A stretch of 64,000 bases of DNA from the NCBI RefSeq assembly GCF_900156465.1, contig NZ_LT707064.1:5347001-5411000 (forward strand). Direction: 5' to 3'. This DNA comes from Pseudomonas sp. 7SR1. GTDB taxonomy: Bacteria > Pseudomonadota > Gammaproteobacteria > Pseudomonadales > Pseudomonadaceae. The notes beneath the pieces are model-generated. The model searched no databases. It saw only the letters and a list, made by a program, of their open reading frames with translations, and had not been told where the DNA came from. A program made the position numbers and the translations under genes. This document shows positions 21,282 through 29,705 of this stretch, piece after piece. Position 1 is the first letter of the stretch. Each line of letters starts with the position of its first letter.

Positions 21282-22693
21282 GCGAACCAGCCCTGCAGCC
21301 ACAGCGGCCCGCCCTCGCCCACTGGTCGATAGGCCCAGCCTCGTTGCCCGGCACGGGTTTCGACGAGGTAGTAGTCGCGACGCACATCGGCACCGTCCCA
21401 CCAACCGGACTCGATGCGTTCCGGCCCCATGAGGATGCGGGCCTGGCTCTCCGACAGCATCTGGCATTCGTCCAGCAACCAGCCGGGACGCTGCGCGCCC
21501 ACGGGGCAGGCCTCGACGCGGGGCTGAGGACTCATCTGCCAGGCGCACTCGGGTCGATGATCGTCACGAAACCCCAGGCCCAGCACCGCCTCATCGCCCA
21601 GCCGCGCCCGCAGCCGCTCACGCAGCTGTTCCCAGGGCAGTGACTGCTGCGGTCGCTCGTCGAACAGTTCCAGGCGCTGGGGGACGAATGACGGCAGATC
21701 TTCGGCGCACAAGCGAAAGCCGCGCACCGGGGCCTGGACCTGCACCTGTTCCAATCGGCCACGGGCCAGCTCGAAAAGCATCGAAGGGTCCCGCTCGGCG
21801 CTGAGCAGGCCGACCTTGATCACCGTGTCCGCCAGCCCGGCGTGCTCCAGATGCAGGTCGAACCGCTGCACGCCGCTGTCGCGGCCACAGAGGAAAGCCG
21901 ACAGGTCACCGGTCAATCGACGCAAGGGGAACAGCAACGCCTGATGGGACTGGACGTCATAGTTGAGCTCGATGCGCACGTCGAAGCGGTCCGGCGGCAA
22001 GTAGAACGACAGCGCCAGGGTACGACTGCCCACCAGGGCGTCGAGGTGCTTTAGCACCTGGGCGTCAAAGCGACGCGCCAGGGTGTGCCGGGGCAAGGCC
22101 TGGACTTGGCTCAGGCGACGCAGGCCCATACGCGACAAGGCCGTGGCGACATCGGGCGCCAGGCTGATGCGGTCCACCGGCATCTGCCCCAGGTATGCCT
22201 GCAAGGTCTCGCCATCGGGTACCACCAGGGCGTCATAGGCATTGGCCAGAACCCGAGCCGCCACCGGGTTCGGAGCCGCGACGATGCGATGCCGAAAGCC
22301 CAGTTCGGTCAGCTCGGCCCGCAACCGGGCCTCGAATACCGGCCAGGTCCCGAACAGGCCCAGGCTCGACTCGATCTCGAACAGCACCGTGCGCGGATAG
22401 TGCACGCTGACCTGGGAACTGAAACGGTAGGCCCAGGCTGCCAGGAACTGTTGCCAGTGTTCGATCTGTGCCGCGTCGTATTCGGCGGTGGCAAAGCCTT
22501 TGCTCAGGGCCTGGGCGGCGGTCATGCTCTGGCCGGGACGCAGGCCCAGGGCCCGGGCGGGCTCGTTGACCGCGCGCAGCACACGTCGCTGGGCGGGACC
22601 GCTCAGCAGGGCCAGGGGCTCCTCGGGATCGGGGCGCTGACGCAGCGCGGCGTCCAGCGCCAATTGTGGAAACAGGATACAGACCCAGCGCAT
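21278..22693 (-). CDS. imuB: ImuB, inactive Y-family polymerase-like scaffold
   Basis: A 471-residue Y-family relative ([20 protein letters not shown]). The residues usually forming the Y-family catalytic acidic triad are not visible at the expected places (for example [10 protein letters not shown] and [10 protein letters not shown] in place of the D...DE motif), which agrees with ImuB being a non-catalytic hub linking DnaE2 to the beta clamp. A clamp-motif-like segment QQSLPW lies near residue 355, and the C-terminus ends PLWLQGWFA. It starts 7 bases after the imuA stop and overlaps dnaE2 by four bases. Confidence 0.93.
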   Translation of the reverse strand: MRWVCILFPQLALDAALRQRPDPEEPLALLSGPAQRRVLRAVNEPARALGLRPGQSMTAAQALSKGFATAEYDAAQIEHWQQFLAAWAYRFSSQVSVHYPRTVLFEIESSLGLFGTWPVFEARLRAELTELGFRHRIVAAPNPVAARVLANAYDALVVPDGETLQAYLGQMPVDRISLAPDVATALSRMGLRRLSQVQALPRHTLARRFDAQVLKHLDALVGSRTLALSFYLPPDRFDVRIELNYDVQSHQALLFPLRRLTGDLSAFLCGRDSGVQRFDLHLEHAGLADTVIKVGLLSAERDPSMLFELARGRLEQVQVQAPVRGFRLCAEDLPSFVPQRLELFDERPQQSLPWEQLRERLRARLGDEAVLGLGFRDDHRPECAWQMSPQPRVEACPVGAQRPGWLLDECQMLSESQARILMGPERIESGWWDGADVRRDYYLVETRAGQRGWAYRPVGEGGPLWLQGWFA

Positions 22694-22700
22694 CGCAACC

Positions 22701-23330
22701 TCAATGCTCTGTTGGTGAGTACGGGGTAAAGGCTATCGGCGCCGGACGGGCCAGCCCGCCGCGACACTTGAGCACGCGCAATTGCCCGGGCCGGGCATCG
22801 ATGGCAATGCGCAGGGCCGCCGGGGACGGATTGACGGCTTCCTGGATCGAGCGCCAGGCGAACGCCAGGGTCTGGCCGGTTTCCGCCGCCACCTGCAAAC
22901 GGCGCAGGGCCCGGTCATCGGCCTGGCGGGGCCAGCACAGGACCGCGCCACAACAGCCTGAGCGCAGGCACTGTTCGGTGGCCCACAGGGCATCGCGCTC
23001 ATCGGCCCGGATCACCGATAACTGGCGCAGGTCGACTCCGGCATTCTGCCAGGCCTGGGGGTAAGGCACGAACGGCGGCGCCACCAGCACGATCCGCTCC
23101 CCTGCCGCCGACAGTCGGGCCAGGGTCGGCCATACCAGCTGCATCTCACCGACCCCCGGCGCGGCCAGGAGGATCTCCGTCAGCGCTGACTCCGGCCAGC
23201 CGCCACTGGGCAATGCCGCGTCCAGTTCGGCATGGCCGGTGGGCTGTGGACTGGCGGCCGGCGGCGCAGGCCGGCCCTTCCAGACCTGGCCGCCATTGAA
23301 CAGCGTATCCAGCGCAACGACCGCGCCCAT
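22701..23330 (-). CDS. imuA: ImuA, RecA/SulA-like cassette protein
   Basis: A 209-residue member of the ImuA family, a shortened RecA-like fold with a glycine-rich but degraded Walker region (LAAPGVGEMQLVWPTLARL). It is needed for DnaE2/ImuB mutagenesis in several bacteria. The start ATG shares one base with the lexA2 stop (TGATG), so translation is probably coupled. The C-terminus is RPAPIAFTPYSPTEH. Confidence 0.92.
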   Translation of the reverse strand: MGAVVALDTLFNGGQVWKGRPAPPAASPQPTGHAELDAALPSGGWPESALTEILLAAPGVGEMQLVWPTLARLSAAGERIVLVAPPFVPYPQAWQNAGVDLRQLSVIRADERDALWATEQCLRSGCCGAVLCWPRQADDRALRRLQVAAETGQTLAFAWRSIQEAVNPSPAALRIAIDARPGQLRVLKCRGGLARPAPIAFTPYSPTEH

Positions 23331-23947
23331 CAGCCTTGCCTCAAGAGGCCACAGAACACCCCTTCGATGGCCAGGTCCCGGTCGGCTTCGACAATGATCG
23401 GCTGATAGGCCGGGTTGCGTGGCAACAGACGCACCTGTTCGCCGACTCGCTCGAAGCGCTTGATGGTGACTTCACCGTCGAGCCGGGCTACCACGATTTG
23501 CCCGTTGGAGGCCTGGGGCGTGCGTTGTACCCCCACCAGGTCGCCGTCGAGAATGCCGTCCCCGATCATCGAGTCACCCTGGACCCGCAGCAGGTAATCG
23601 GGGGCCTTGGAAAATATCGCCGGGTCGAGCATCAGACGGTCATGGACTTCGGCATCGGCGCCGATGGGCAGGCCGGCAGCCACTCGTCCCAGCACCGGCA
23701 CGTCCAGCAGTTCGGGACGCGGCGACTGGTTGAGCAACCGGATGCCCCGGGCCTGGTGTGGGTTGACTTCGATGAAACCGGCTTCGGTCAACGCCAGCAC
23801 ATGCTTGCGCGCCACGCTCCGGGAGGCGAAGCCGAAGGCCTCGCTGATTTCAGCGAGGCTGGGAGGCTGGCCCTGATCGGCGATACGGTCGCGGATGAAC
23901 GTCAGGATGGCGGCGCGGCGAGGAGTGAGAGTCGTCATGGAGTACAT
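23330..23947 (-). CDS. lexA2: LexA2 repressor of the imuA-imuB-dnaE2 cassette
   Basis: A 205-residue LexA paralogue. It has an N-terminal winged helix (SLAEISEAFGFASRSVARKHV), an Ala91-Gly92 self-cleavage site in RVAAGLP, and the Ser126 (VQGDSMIG) / Lys163 (EVTIKRF) catalytic dyad. In P. putida, LexA2 controls only this cassette and itself through GTAC-N4-GTAC. The start at 23947 is supported by an AGGAG five bases upstream, and that region is covered by the operator. A later ATG (MTTLTP) lacks a ribosome binding site. Confidence 0.94.
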   Translation of the reverse strand: MYSMTTLTPRRAAILTFIRDRIADQGQPPSLAEISEAFGFASRSVARKHVLALTEAGFIEVNPHQARGIRLLNQSPRPELLDVPVLGRVAAGLPIGADAEVHDRLMLDPAIFSKAPDYLLRVQGDSMIGDGILDGDLVGVQRTPQASNGQIVVARLDGEVTIKRFERVGEQVRLLPRNPAYQPIIVEADRDLAIEGVFCGLLRQG

Positions 23948-23954
23948 TTGTACT
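23941..23954. promoter_or_regulatory. LexA2 operator overlapping the lexA2 start
   Basis: AGTACATTTGTACT contains GTAC (23942-23945) and GTAC (23950-23953) with four bases between, the exact LexA2 box form known from P. putida. It covers the lexA2 Shine-Dalgarno sequence and start codon. Bound repressor would block the transcript at its 5' end. Confidence 0.85.
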
Positions 23955-24058
23955 CCTGCGGGATTTTCCTGACAAGCGCCGCCAGTCAGTTCACACCATC
24001 GACACCCGTGCCAACCTTCTGCGGGCCCCCTGCGAAAGCAGTGCCCCAGCGGCAGGAC

Positions 24059-25099
24059 TCAAAGCCGGGCCTCGGCACCTTCGCTGCGAAACGCGCTGGG
24101 GCTCATGCCGGTCCAGCGCCGGAAGGCGCGGCGGAAGCTGCGCACATCGCTGTAACCGACTTCCTCGGTGATCCGCTCGATGGACAGTTCGGGATTGGCC
24201 AGCAGGTTCAGGGTCCGGCCGCGACGCACCTGTTCGAGCAAGGCCTCGAAGGTCAGGCTGTGTTCGGTCAGGCGCCGACGCAGGGTACGACTGCTCATGT
24301 TCAGGTCCCCAGCGATTTTCTCGATGTGACTGCCCCGGGTCAGGTCCCGGGCGATGGCCCGTTCCACGGCCTGGATCAGGTCGATCTTGCGGTGGACCTC
24401 GGTGGCCTCCTGCTCCAGCAAAGCCAGGGCCTGGCGCAAAGCCAACGGATGATGGTTGGGCAGGCGCACGTCCAGCCAGCGGACATCGATGAGCATGCGA
24501 TTGTAGCGGCAACCGAAACGCACCTCCGGTCCCAGGATCCGCTGGTACTGCGTGGCATAGGACGGTGCGGCATGCATGAACTCCACGGCCTCGGGCTTGA
24601 AATCCGCTCCCGCCAGTGCCCGGCCATAGACCATCAGGCTGGCGAAGAACTCCTCGACCGCGAACACCTGGACCTCGGCGAAAGGCAACCGGCAGCTCGC
24701 CTCGACCATGATCCGGCCCGGGGCCTCTTCGACACTGGTCACCGCGATACCGCCGGTGGTGTGCTGGTAGCGCACCCCCAGGGCGAAGGCATCGCGCAGG
24801 GTTTCGCACAGCGACAGGACATGCCCCAGCAGGCCCAGGGTGCCCAACACATTGCGATCGCCGACCCAGAGGCCCAGCCCCTGGTCCGGCAATAGCTTGA
24901 GTGCCCGCTGGATCATGAGGGCGGCCTGGCGATAGGAAATACGCTGGGCAGGGTCCTGCAGATCGTCAAGGCCGAACCCCAGCCCGCGACACAGGCCGGC
25001 CGCATCGAAGCCTTTGTCCGTCACGACTTCGGCCAGGGTCTGCAACAGGAATGGCGATACCAGTGCCAATTCGTAGGTAGGGTCGATGACTTTCTGCAT
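24059..25099 (-). CDS. sphR: AraC-family regulator, SphR-like (sphingosine-responsive)
   Basis: A 346-residue AraC/XylS regulator with an N-terminal Arabinose_bd-type effector domain (residues 1-220) and a C-terminal pair of helix-turn-helix motifs (IEKIAGDLNMSSRTLRRRL and IERITEEVGYSDVRSFRRAFRRWTGMSPSAFR). It is divergent from the sphA-like gene. The neighbourhood (sphA, and a Tat enzyme, FAD oxidase and cytochrome c set) is the P. aeruginosa sphR-sphA-sphBCD layout, where SphR senses host sphingosine. The start is uncertain: 25099 gives the normal length, 25150 is possible. The ligand here is inferred from synteny. Confidence 0.8.
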   Translation of the reverse strand: MQKVIDPTYELALVSPFLLQTLAEVVTDKGFDAAGLCRGLGFGLDDLQDPAQRISYRQAALMIQRALKLLPDQGLGLWVGDRNVLGTLGLLGHVLSLCETLRDAFALGVRYQHTTGGIAVTSVEEAPGRIMVEASCRLPFAEVQVFAVEEFFASLMVYGRALAGADFKPEAVEFMHAAPSYATQYQRILGPEVRFGCRYNRMLIDVRWLDVRLPNHHPLALRQALALLEQEATEVHRKIDLIQAVERAIARDLTRGSHIEKIAGDLNMSSRTLRRRLTEHSLTFEALLEQVRRGRTLNLLANPELSIERITEEVGYSDVRSFRRAFRRWTGMSPSAFRSEGAEARL

Positions 25100-25190
25100 G
25101 GGCGGGGTCCGGAGCACGTTAGGAGGCGTTTTTGTAACCGGTTGTTTCATGAACGTTAGCATGAGCCGATGCAATGGGGGATACGAAATG

Positions 25191-25226
25191 TGGCCGCCCA
25201 AGTCCCCTGTGTGGCCGCCAATACCC
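25191..25226 (+). promoter_or_regulatory. SphR-type operator 1 (21-bp direct repeats) upstream of sphA
   Basis: TGGCCGCC at 25191 and again at 25212, exactly 21 bp apart, inside a 36-bp block that is 31/36 identical to the block at 29521-29556. Direct repeats two helical turns apart are the classical AraC/XylS site form. The block begins 113 bp before the sphA ATG. Confidence 0.8.
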
Positions 25227-25303
25227 TGCCCTCTCGATGACGAACGGCTTATTTCTATGGCTCGGACTTTCGGTGCACCCCAACAATAATAACGAGCTCG
25301 CCC

Positions 25304-26248
25304 ATGAACCCGATCCGCACGCGATTCGCCTTGCAAATGACCCTGGGCCTGGCCTGCGCCAGCGCCCTCCCGGCCCAGGCCACTGAGACCGGCGTCGATA
25401 ACATCGGCACCGGCACCGATGGTTTTTTCGTGTTGCCGCTGGACGTCGACAACCTTCCCGACCACATGTTCGCGTTCAACCTGTACTACAACCACTACAA
25501 GGCCCGGAAATTCAACATCAGCTCATTGGGCGGCGAAGTCCCCGATGTGGAGATCGAATCCACGGCGGTGGTGCCGCGTATCGACTACCTGAGCCCGCTA
25601 CGGGTGGCAGGCGGACGGTTCGGGATCTACGTCGCCCAGCCCTGGCTCAAGCAGGAAGTCTCGGTGTTCGGCCTGCAGGACACCCGGGAAAGCATGGGCG
25701 ATACCACCATTTCCCCCATCGTGCTGTGGGACATGGGCAAGAACCTGACCTTGGCCGCCGCGGTGGAAATCACTGTACCGACCGGCGAATACAGCCCGGA
25801 TCGCCTGGCCAACACCAGCACCAACTTCTACACCTACAAGCCGCTGTTCTCCTTCACCTGGCTGCCCACGGAGAGAACCGAGGTGTCGATGAAGACCACC
25901 TACAGCTTCAACCGTGAGAACAAGGACACCGACTACCGCTCGGGGCAGATCTTCCACTTCGATTATTCCGTCAGTTACCTTTTGACCGATAACCTGCGGT
26001 TAGGGCTCAACGGCTATTACCTCAAGCAGACCACCGACGACAAACAGTACGGGCGCACCGTGCAGTTCGCCGGCCAGGACGTGGACGATGGGGTGCGCGG
26101 TCAGGTATTCGCCATCGGCCCGGCGCTGCACCTGACCTTTCTCAAGTACGCCAGCGCCGAGATCCGCTGGGCCAAGGAGTTCGACGTGCAAAACCGACCC
26201 GAAGGCGAGATGCTCTGGGCCAAGATCAGCATTCCGTTCGAGCTTTGA
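25304..26248 (+). CDS. sphA: SphA-like outer membrane protein (phenol-MetA family)
   Basis: A 314-residue beta-barrel-like protein with a signal peptide (MNPIRTRFALQMTLGLACAS, cleavage near AQA-TE at about residue 26). The mature part shows alternating hydrophobic strands and ends in the aromatic-rich LWAKISIPFEL, typical of an outer membrane barrel. It fits the MetA/SphA family (PF13557), predicted to pass hydrophobic substrates. It is divergent from the regulator with 204 bp between, which holds operator 1. By analogy with P. aeruginosa it would help import or sense sphingosine; this is inference. Confidence 0.82.
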   Translation: MNPIRTRFALQMTLGLACASALPAQATETGVDNIGTGTDGFFVLPLDVDNLPDHMFAFNLYYNHYKARKFNISSLGGEVPDVEIESTAVVPRIDYLSPLRVAGGRFGIYVAQPWLKQEVSVFGLQDTRESMGDTTISPIVLWDMGKNLTLAAAVEITVPTGEYSPDRLANTSTNFYTYKPLFSFTWLPTERTEVSMKTTYSFNRENKDTDYRSGQIFHFDYSVSYLLTDNLRLGLNGYYLKQTTDDKQYGRTVQFAGQDVDDGVRGQVFAIGPALHLTFLKYASAEIRWAKEFDVQNRPEGEMLWAKISIPFEL

Positions 26249-26364
26249 TTGTCGTCGGTCACCGCCGCTGGGATTTGCCCGCTCGCCACAGCGAGTCGAC
26301 CAGTGCGTGAACACAAGAATGTTCCGGGCTGGTCGCCAGCCGGCTCGCTTCACAAGCTGCGCTG

Positions 26365-27648
26365 TCAGGCATAGACCGGCCAGCTTTCGACGATCCGTCC
26401 CCCGCGCACCGCCAGCAGGTCGCCGAATTGCAGCAGCACCGACTCGGTCTGGGTCGGCCTGAGGAACACCTGGTCTTCCAGCCCCAACCCAACCGTTTCG
26501 GAACCGTTGACCATTTCCTGGTTGGAGCTGCGGCCATAGAGGCTGTTGCTCTTCAAGCCAGGTGGCGATTCGAGGTCGGCCATCCAGTTACCGCCGTAGA
26601 TGAAAAACGTGGCGCGCTGGTTCACGTCCCACCAGGCAAGAATCCGCGACTTGTCATCCAGCGCCGGGATGTTCACCGCACCGGTGCGCTTGAGTACCGG
26701 CGTGGCGATATAGGCTGCCGGCACGTGATCGGTCAGTGACGGCAAATCGTAATGACTGGGCTTGAGCATGGCCGTGCCCACCGACACTTCGGTGCTGAGG
26801 TTCTCCCGTTCATGCAAGCGGTAGCTGGGGCTGCCGGCGGTGTTGAGTGTCAGGCGTGGATGCCAGAGGTCGGGATAGCGCAAACGAACGAAATCCACCC
26901 GTGCCTGGTAGATCGCCATGACCCGGGCCAACAGCGTCTGCGGGCTGGCCACCCACTCGGGCACGCCCATGCCCACGAACGGGTCGTAGCCCATGAACCC
27001 GGCGAACTCCAGCTGTTGCGGGTGGGCACGGATCAGCTTGAGCATCGCGTCCAGGGAGGCTTCATCCCTCACCCCGCCCCGATGCAGGCCCACGTCCAAT
27101 TCAATATTGATGCGCATGCGCGTACCAAGCCCCTGGGCCAGGCCCCGGTATTGCTCGAGACGTTCGGGAGTGTCCAGCAACCATTGCAACTGGCGCGAAG
27201 GATCGAACGCGCCCTTGTGAAGCTGGTAGAACAACTCGACGGAACGCACCGGCAGGGGTTTGCCCAGAAGAATATCGGCCTCGGGGAACTGCTGCGCGTC
27301 GTGGTTGAGAAACGGCTGATGGAACGACATCAATCGTCGGGTTTCGGCGCGCCGACCGATGTATTCCAGCAACCCGGGGGCCGGCAGGGATTTCTCCACC
27401 AGTCGCAACTGCTTGCCGGCACGCCGGACCGACGCCTTGACCACATCGATGTTGTGATCGAGTCGATCCAGGTCGATCAGCATGACCGGCCGCATCGGGC
27501 CGCGGTCCTTGAGCTCGCGGTTCAACTGGCGGAAATAATCGCTGTAGGCGCCGCCCCGATCCGTCGGCCGTAGCCAGGCCCCGACACCGGCCAGCAACAC
27601 CCCGGTGCCCAGCGTACCCATGAGGAAACCACGGCGATTGAAGCTCAT
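26365..27648 (-). CDS. sphB: Tat-exported PLP enzyme of the alanine racemase/D-threonine aldolase fold (SphB-like)
   Basis: A 427-residue protein with a twin-arginine signal (NRRGFLMGTLGTGVLLAG). The PLP-barrel start PVMLIDLDRLDHNIDVVKAS is present; the Lys in VEKSLP is the candidate PLP-binding residue. The C-terminal half (GSETVGLGLEDQVFLRPTQTESVLLQFGDLLAVRGGRIVESWPVY) resembles the D-serine/D-threonine-type fold-III family. PLP enzymes exported folded through Tat are uncommon. Its ATG shares one base with the stop of the oxidoreductase gene (TGATG). Last gene of a three-gene operon equivalent to sphBCD. Substrate unknown. Confidence 0.78.
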   Translation of the reverse strand: MSFNRRGFLMGTLGTGVLLAGVGAWLRPTDRGGAYSDYFRQLNRELKDRGPMRPVMLIDLDRLDHNIDVVKASVRRAGKQLRLVEKSLPAPGLLEYIGRRAETRRLMSFHQPFLNHDAQQFPEADILLGKPLPVRSVELFYQLHKGAFDPSRQLQWLLDTPERLEQYRGLAQGLGTRMRINIELDVGLHRGGVRDEASLDAMLKLIRAHPQQLEFAGFMGYDPFVGMGVPEWVASPQTLLARVMAIYQARVDFVRLRYPDLWHPRLTLNTAGSPSYRLHERENLSTEVSVGTAMLKPSHYDLPSLTDHVPAAYIATPVLKRTGAVNIPALDDKSRILAWWDVNQRATFFIYGGNWMADLESPPGLKSNSLYGRSSNQEMVNGSETVGLGLEDQVFLRPTQTESVLLQFGDLLAVRGGRIVESWPVYA

Positions 27649-29042
27649 CAGCTCACCCCCAGAATCGATGAAAGATGCCCGTTGAGAAACTTCCCATCGG
27701 GGTCCAGGGCCTGGCGCACCTGAGCGAATTCATTCCAGCGCGGGTATAGCGCCTGGAGCGTCCTGGCGTTGAGAGAATGCAATTTTCCCCAGTGCGGACG
27801 CCCCTGGTATTTCCAGAAGATCGGCTCGATGGCGGCGAAGAAATTGTGGTGATCCATCTGGTAATGCTGATGCACCGAGATCGAACAACTGTCGCGGCCT
27901 TCGAACATGCTTAAGGCAATGTCGTCGGCCTTCACGTAACGGTATTCGATGGGAAACCAGGTGCGCAGGTCCTTGTCGCGAATCAGCGCGAGGATCTCCC
28001 GCAGACACGCCGGGCCGTGTTCGGCCGGCACCGAATATTCCATTTCGTTGAAGCGCACGGTACGGGCATTGGCATAGATGTCATAGGAATCGCCCACCCG
28101 GTCGTCGAAGTCGGCCACCAGCCGCAGGCTGTTGAGCAGGGTCCGGCGGGTGGCCGGAAAGTCGCTGCCATACTTGTCGAGCTTCTCGATCAGGGTAACG
28201 AACTCATTGCCGCCCTCCTCTTCGGGGCTGACGGGCGGCGTGGCCGGGTCGGTGGTTTCGTTCAGGGCAATCGACAGCGCATAGTCGGAATGAGTCACCA
28301 CCTGCATTTCCCAGTGCTGGTTGTCGCGGGTATTGGTAGGCACGTCTTCCAGCAACTCTTCGGTCCTGGCCACCCATTGGCGCTCGCGCAGCCGATACGC
28401 GGCACGATTCTGCAGGCGCACCCGGGTGACCAGCCCCAGTGCGCCAAGGGATACCCGGGCCGCCTGGAACACGTCGGGATGGCGCCTGGCATCGCAATCG
28501 AGCACCTCGCCACGGGCCGTCACCAGTTGCAGGCCCACCACCTGGGACGCATACGAGCCAAAGGCCTTGCCGGTGCCGTGGGTCGAGGTGGCAATCGCCC
28601 CTGCCAGGGTCTGGTAGTCCACGTCCGCCATGTTCAACAGCGCCTGGCCGACGGCCTTGAGTGCCGGCCCCATGCGGGACATGGGCGTGCCGCCGCCGAA
28701 CTCGGCCTGCAGGCTGGCGGCGTCATGATCCAGCAGGCCGCTGAAATGGCTCAGCGACAGCAGGGTCCCATCGGTGGGCACCAGCGCGCTGAAGGAGTGG
28801 CCGGAGCCCACCGGACGAATCCGCCCTTCGGCCCGTTTCACCAGCTGCACCAGCTCATCGAGGTCCTTGGGCGCCAGGCGCGCCGCCGGCAGGCAGCTCT
28901 GTGCCCCGGACCAGTTGCGCCAGGGGATCAGGCGCGGGGCCCGTATCAGGTCCGCCAGTGCGCCCTGGCTGCCCAGGGCCGTGAAGGCTGCGACGACGCC
29001 GGCCTGCTGCAGCAAGCGACGCCGTGAAAAATCCATCGTCAT
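27648..29042 (-). CDS. sphC: FAD-linked oxidoreductase, Tat-exported (SphC-like, lactone oxidase type)
   Basis: A 464-residue protein with a Tat signal (FSRRRLLQQAGVVAAFTALGS) and the PCMH FAD-binding fold: IRPVGSGHSFSALVPTDGTLLSL with the GSGHSF motif that carries the flavin-linking His, then STHGTGKAFGSYASQVVG. The C-terminal domain resembles D-arabinono-1,4-lactone oxidases (HWGKLHSL near the end). Likely periplasmic, passing electrons to the cytochrome encoded just upstream. The ATG at 29042 is followed by another at 29036, so the exact start is open. Confidence 0.8.
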   Translation of the reverse strand: MTMDFSRRRLLQQAGVVAAFTALGSQGALADLIRAPRLIPWRNWSGAQSCLPAARLAPKDLDELVQLVKRAEGRIRPVGSGHSFSALVPTDGTLLSLSHFSGLLDHDAASLQAEFGGGTPMSRMGPALKAVGQALLNMADVDYQTLAGAIATSTHGTGKAFGSYASQVVGLQLVTARGEVLDCDARRHPDVFQAARVSLGALGLVTRVRLQNRAAYRLRERQWVARTEELLEDVPTNTRDNQHWEMQVVTHSDYALSIALNETTDPATPPVSPEEEGGNEFVTLIEKLDKYGSDFPATRRTLLNSLRLVADFDDRVGDSYDIYANARTVRFNEMEYSVPAEHGPACLREILALIRDKDLRTWFPIEYRYVKADDIALSMFEGRDSCSISVHQHYQMDHHNFFAAIEPIFWKYQGRPHWGKLHSLNARTLQALYPRWNEFAQVRQALDPDGKFLNGHLSSILGVS

Positions 29043-29061
29043 GCCGTGGCACCCGTTCTGG

Positions 29062-29433
29062 TCATTGGAATTGTTGGCCGGACATGAAGGCGATCAGGGC
29101 CAGGAACTGCTCTTCGGAACAGTGCATGCACAGCCCCATCGGCGGCATGCCGTTGTAGCCGTTGATCGCGTGATCCAGCAGGGTATCGGCGCCCTGGGCC
29201 ACACGAGGGGCCCAGGCCTGGGTGTCACCGGTCAGGGGAGCTCCGGCGCCGGGATTGGCATGGCAGACCTTGCAACTGCTGTCGTAGATCTGCGCCAGCG
29301 TCGCGTCGGCGGGCATGGCCGAGAAGGTCGTGGGCGCGGGTGGCCGGGCTTCTTCGCCGCACCCGGCGAGCAGAGCGCCGAACAGCGCGATGGAGGCGAC
29401 GTTGAGCAGCGATAAAGATGTTCTTGCCGACAT
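29062..29433 (-). CDS. sphD: c-type cytochrome lipoprotein (SphD-like)
   Basis: A 123-residue monohaem cytochrome c5-type protein. It has a lipoprotein signal with lipobox LLAGC (Cys25), so it is membrane-anchored in the periplasm. The haem motif CKVCH is at residues 54-58, a likely Met axial ligand lies in YNGMPPMGLC, and a second Cys pair CMHC follows, as in c5 cytochromes. First gene of the operon with the FAD oxidase and PLP enzyme; it probably accepts electrons from the oxidase. The operator at 29521-29556 lies 88 bp upstream. Confidence 0.82.
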   Translation of the reverse strand: MSARTSLSLLNVASIALFGALLAGCGEEARPPAPTTFSAMPADATLAQIYDSSCKVCHANPGAGAPLTGDTQAWAPRVAQGADTLLDHAINGYNGMPPMGLCMHCSEEQFLALIAFMSGQQFQ

Positions 29434-29520
29434 AAGGCCCTCTTGCGGCGCAAGGATCGCGCCTTTCTTGTTGTGGGTCTGGCGGCTCCCACACTAAGGC
29501 AGGTCGGCGTGTCGGCTTGA

Positions 29521-29556
29521 GGTCATTGGGGGCCACAAAAGGGACTTGGGCGGCCA
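29521..29556 (-). promoter_or_regulatory. SphR-type operator 2 upstream of sphDCB
   Basis: Read on the minus strand, TGGCCGCC (29556-29549) and TGGCCCCC (29535-29528), again 21 bp apart, lie in a block sharing TGGCCGCCCAAGTCCC and GTGGCC-CCAAT with operator 1 (31 of 36 bases identical). Same orientation relative to its gene as operator 1, at a similar distance (123 bp from the ATG). Confidence 0.8.
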
Positions 29557-29575
29557 GCGCTGGAGACTCGATTAC

Positions 29576-29693
29576 TGTGGCAAGGGGATTCATCTTCGTT
29601 GGGGCGCGTAGCGTCCCCGATGTGTCGCCTTGGCGTTGCAGGTAGACATTTTGAACTGCTGCGCAGCCCAGCGGGATCAATCCACTCGCCACA
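29576..29693. repeat. REPIN-type pair (TGTGGC-rich class)
   Basis: Two inverted copies of another Pseudomonas REP-like unit (left 29576-29618, right 29655-29693), recognisable by TGTGGC at the outer ends and the hairpins around GGGGCGCGTAGCGTCCCC and GCTGCGCAGC. The same class occurs at 36782-36909, and a single degenerate hairpin at 62104-62135. Confidence 0.65.
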
Positions 29694-29705
29694 GGTACTG
29701 CCTGG

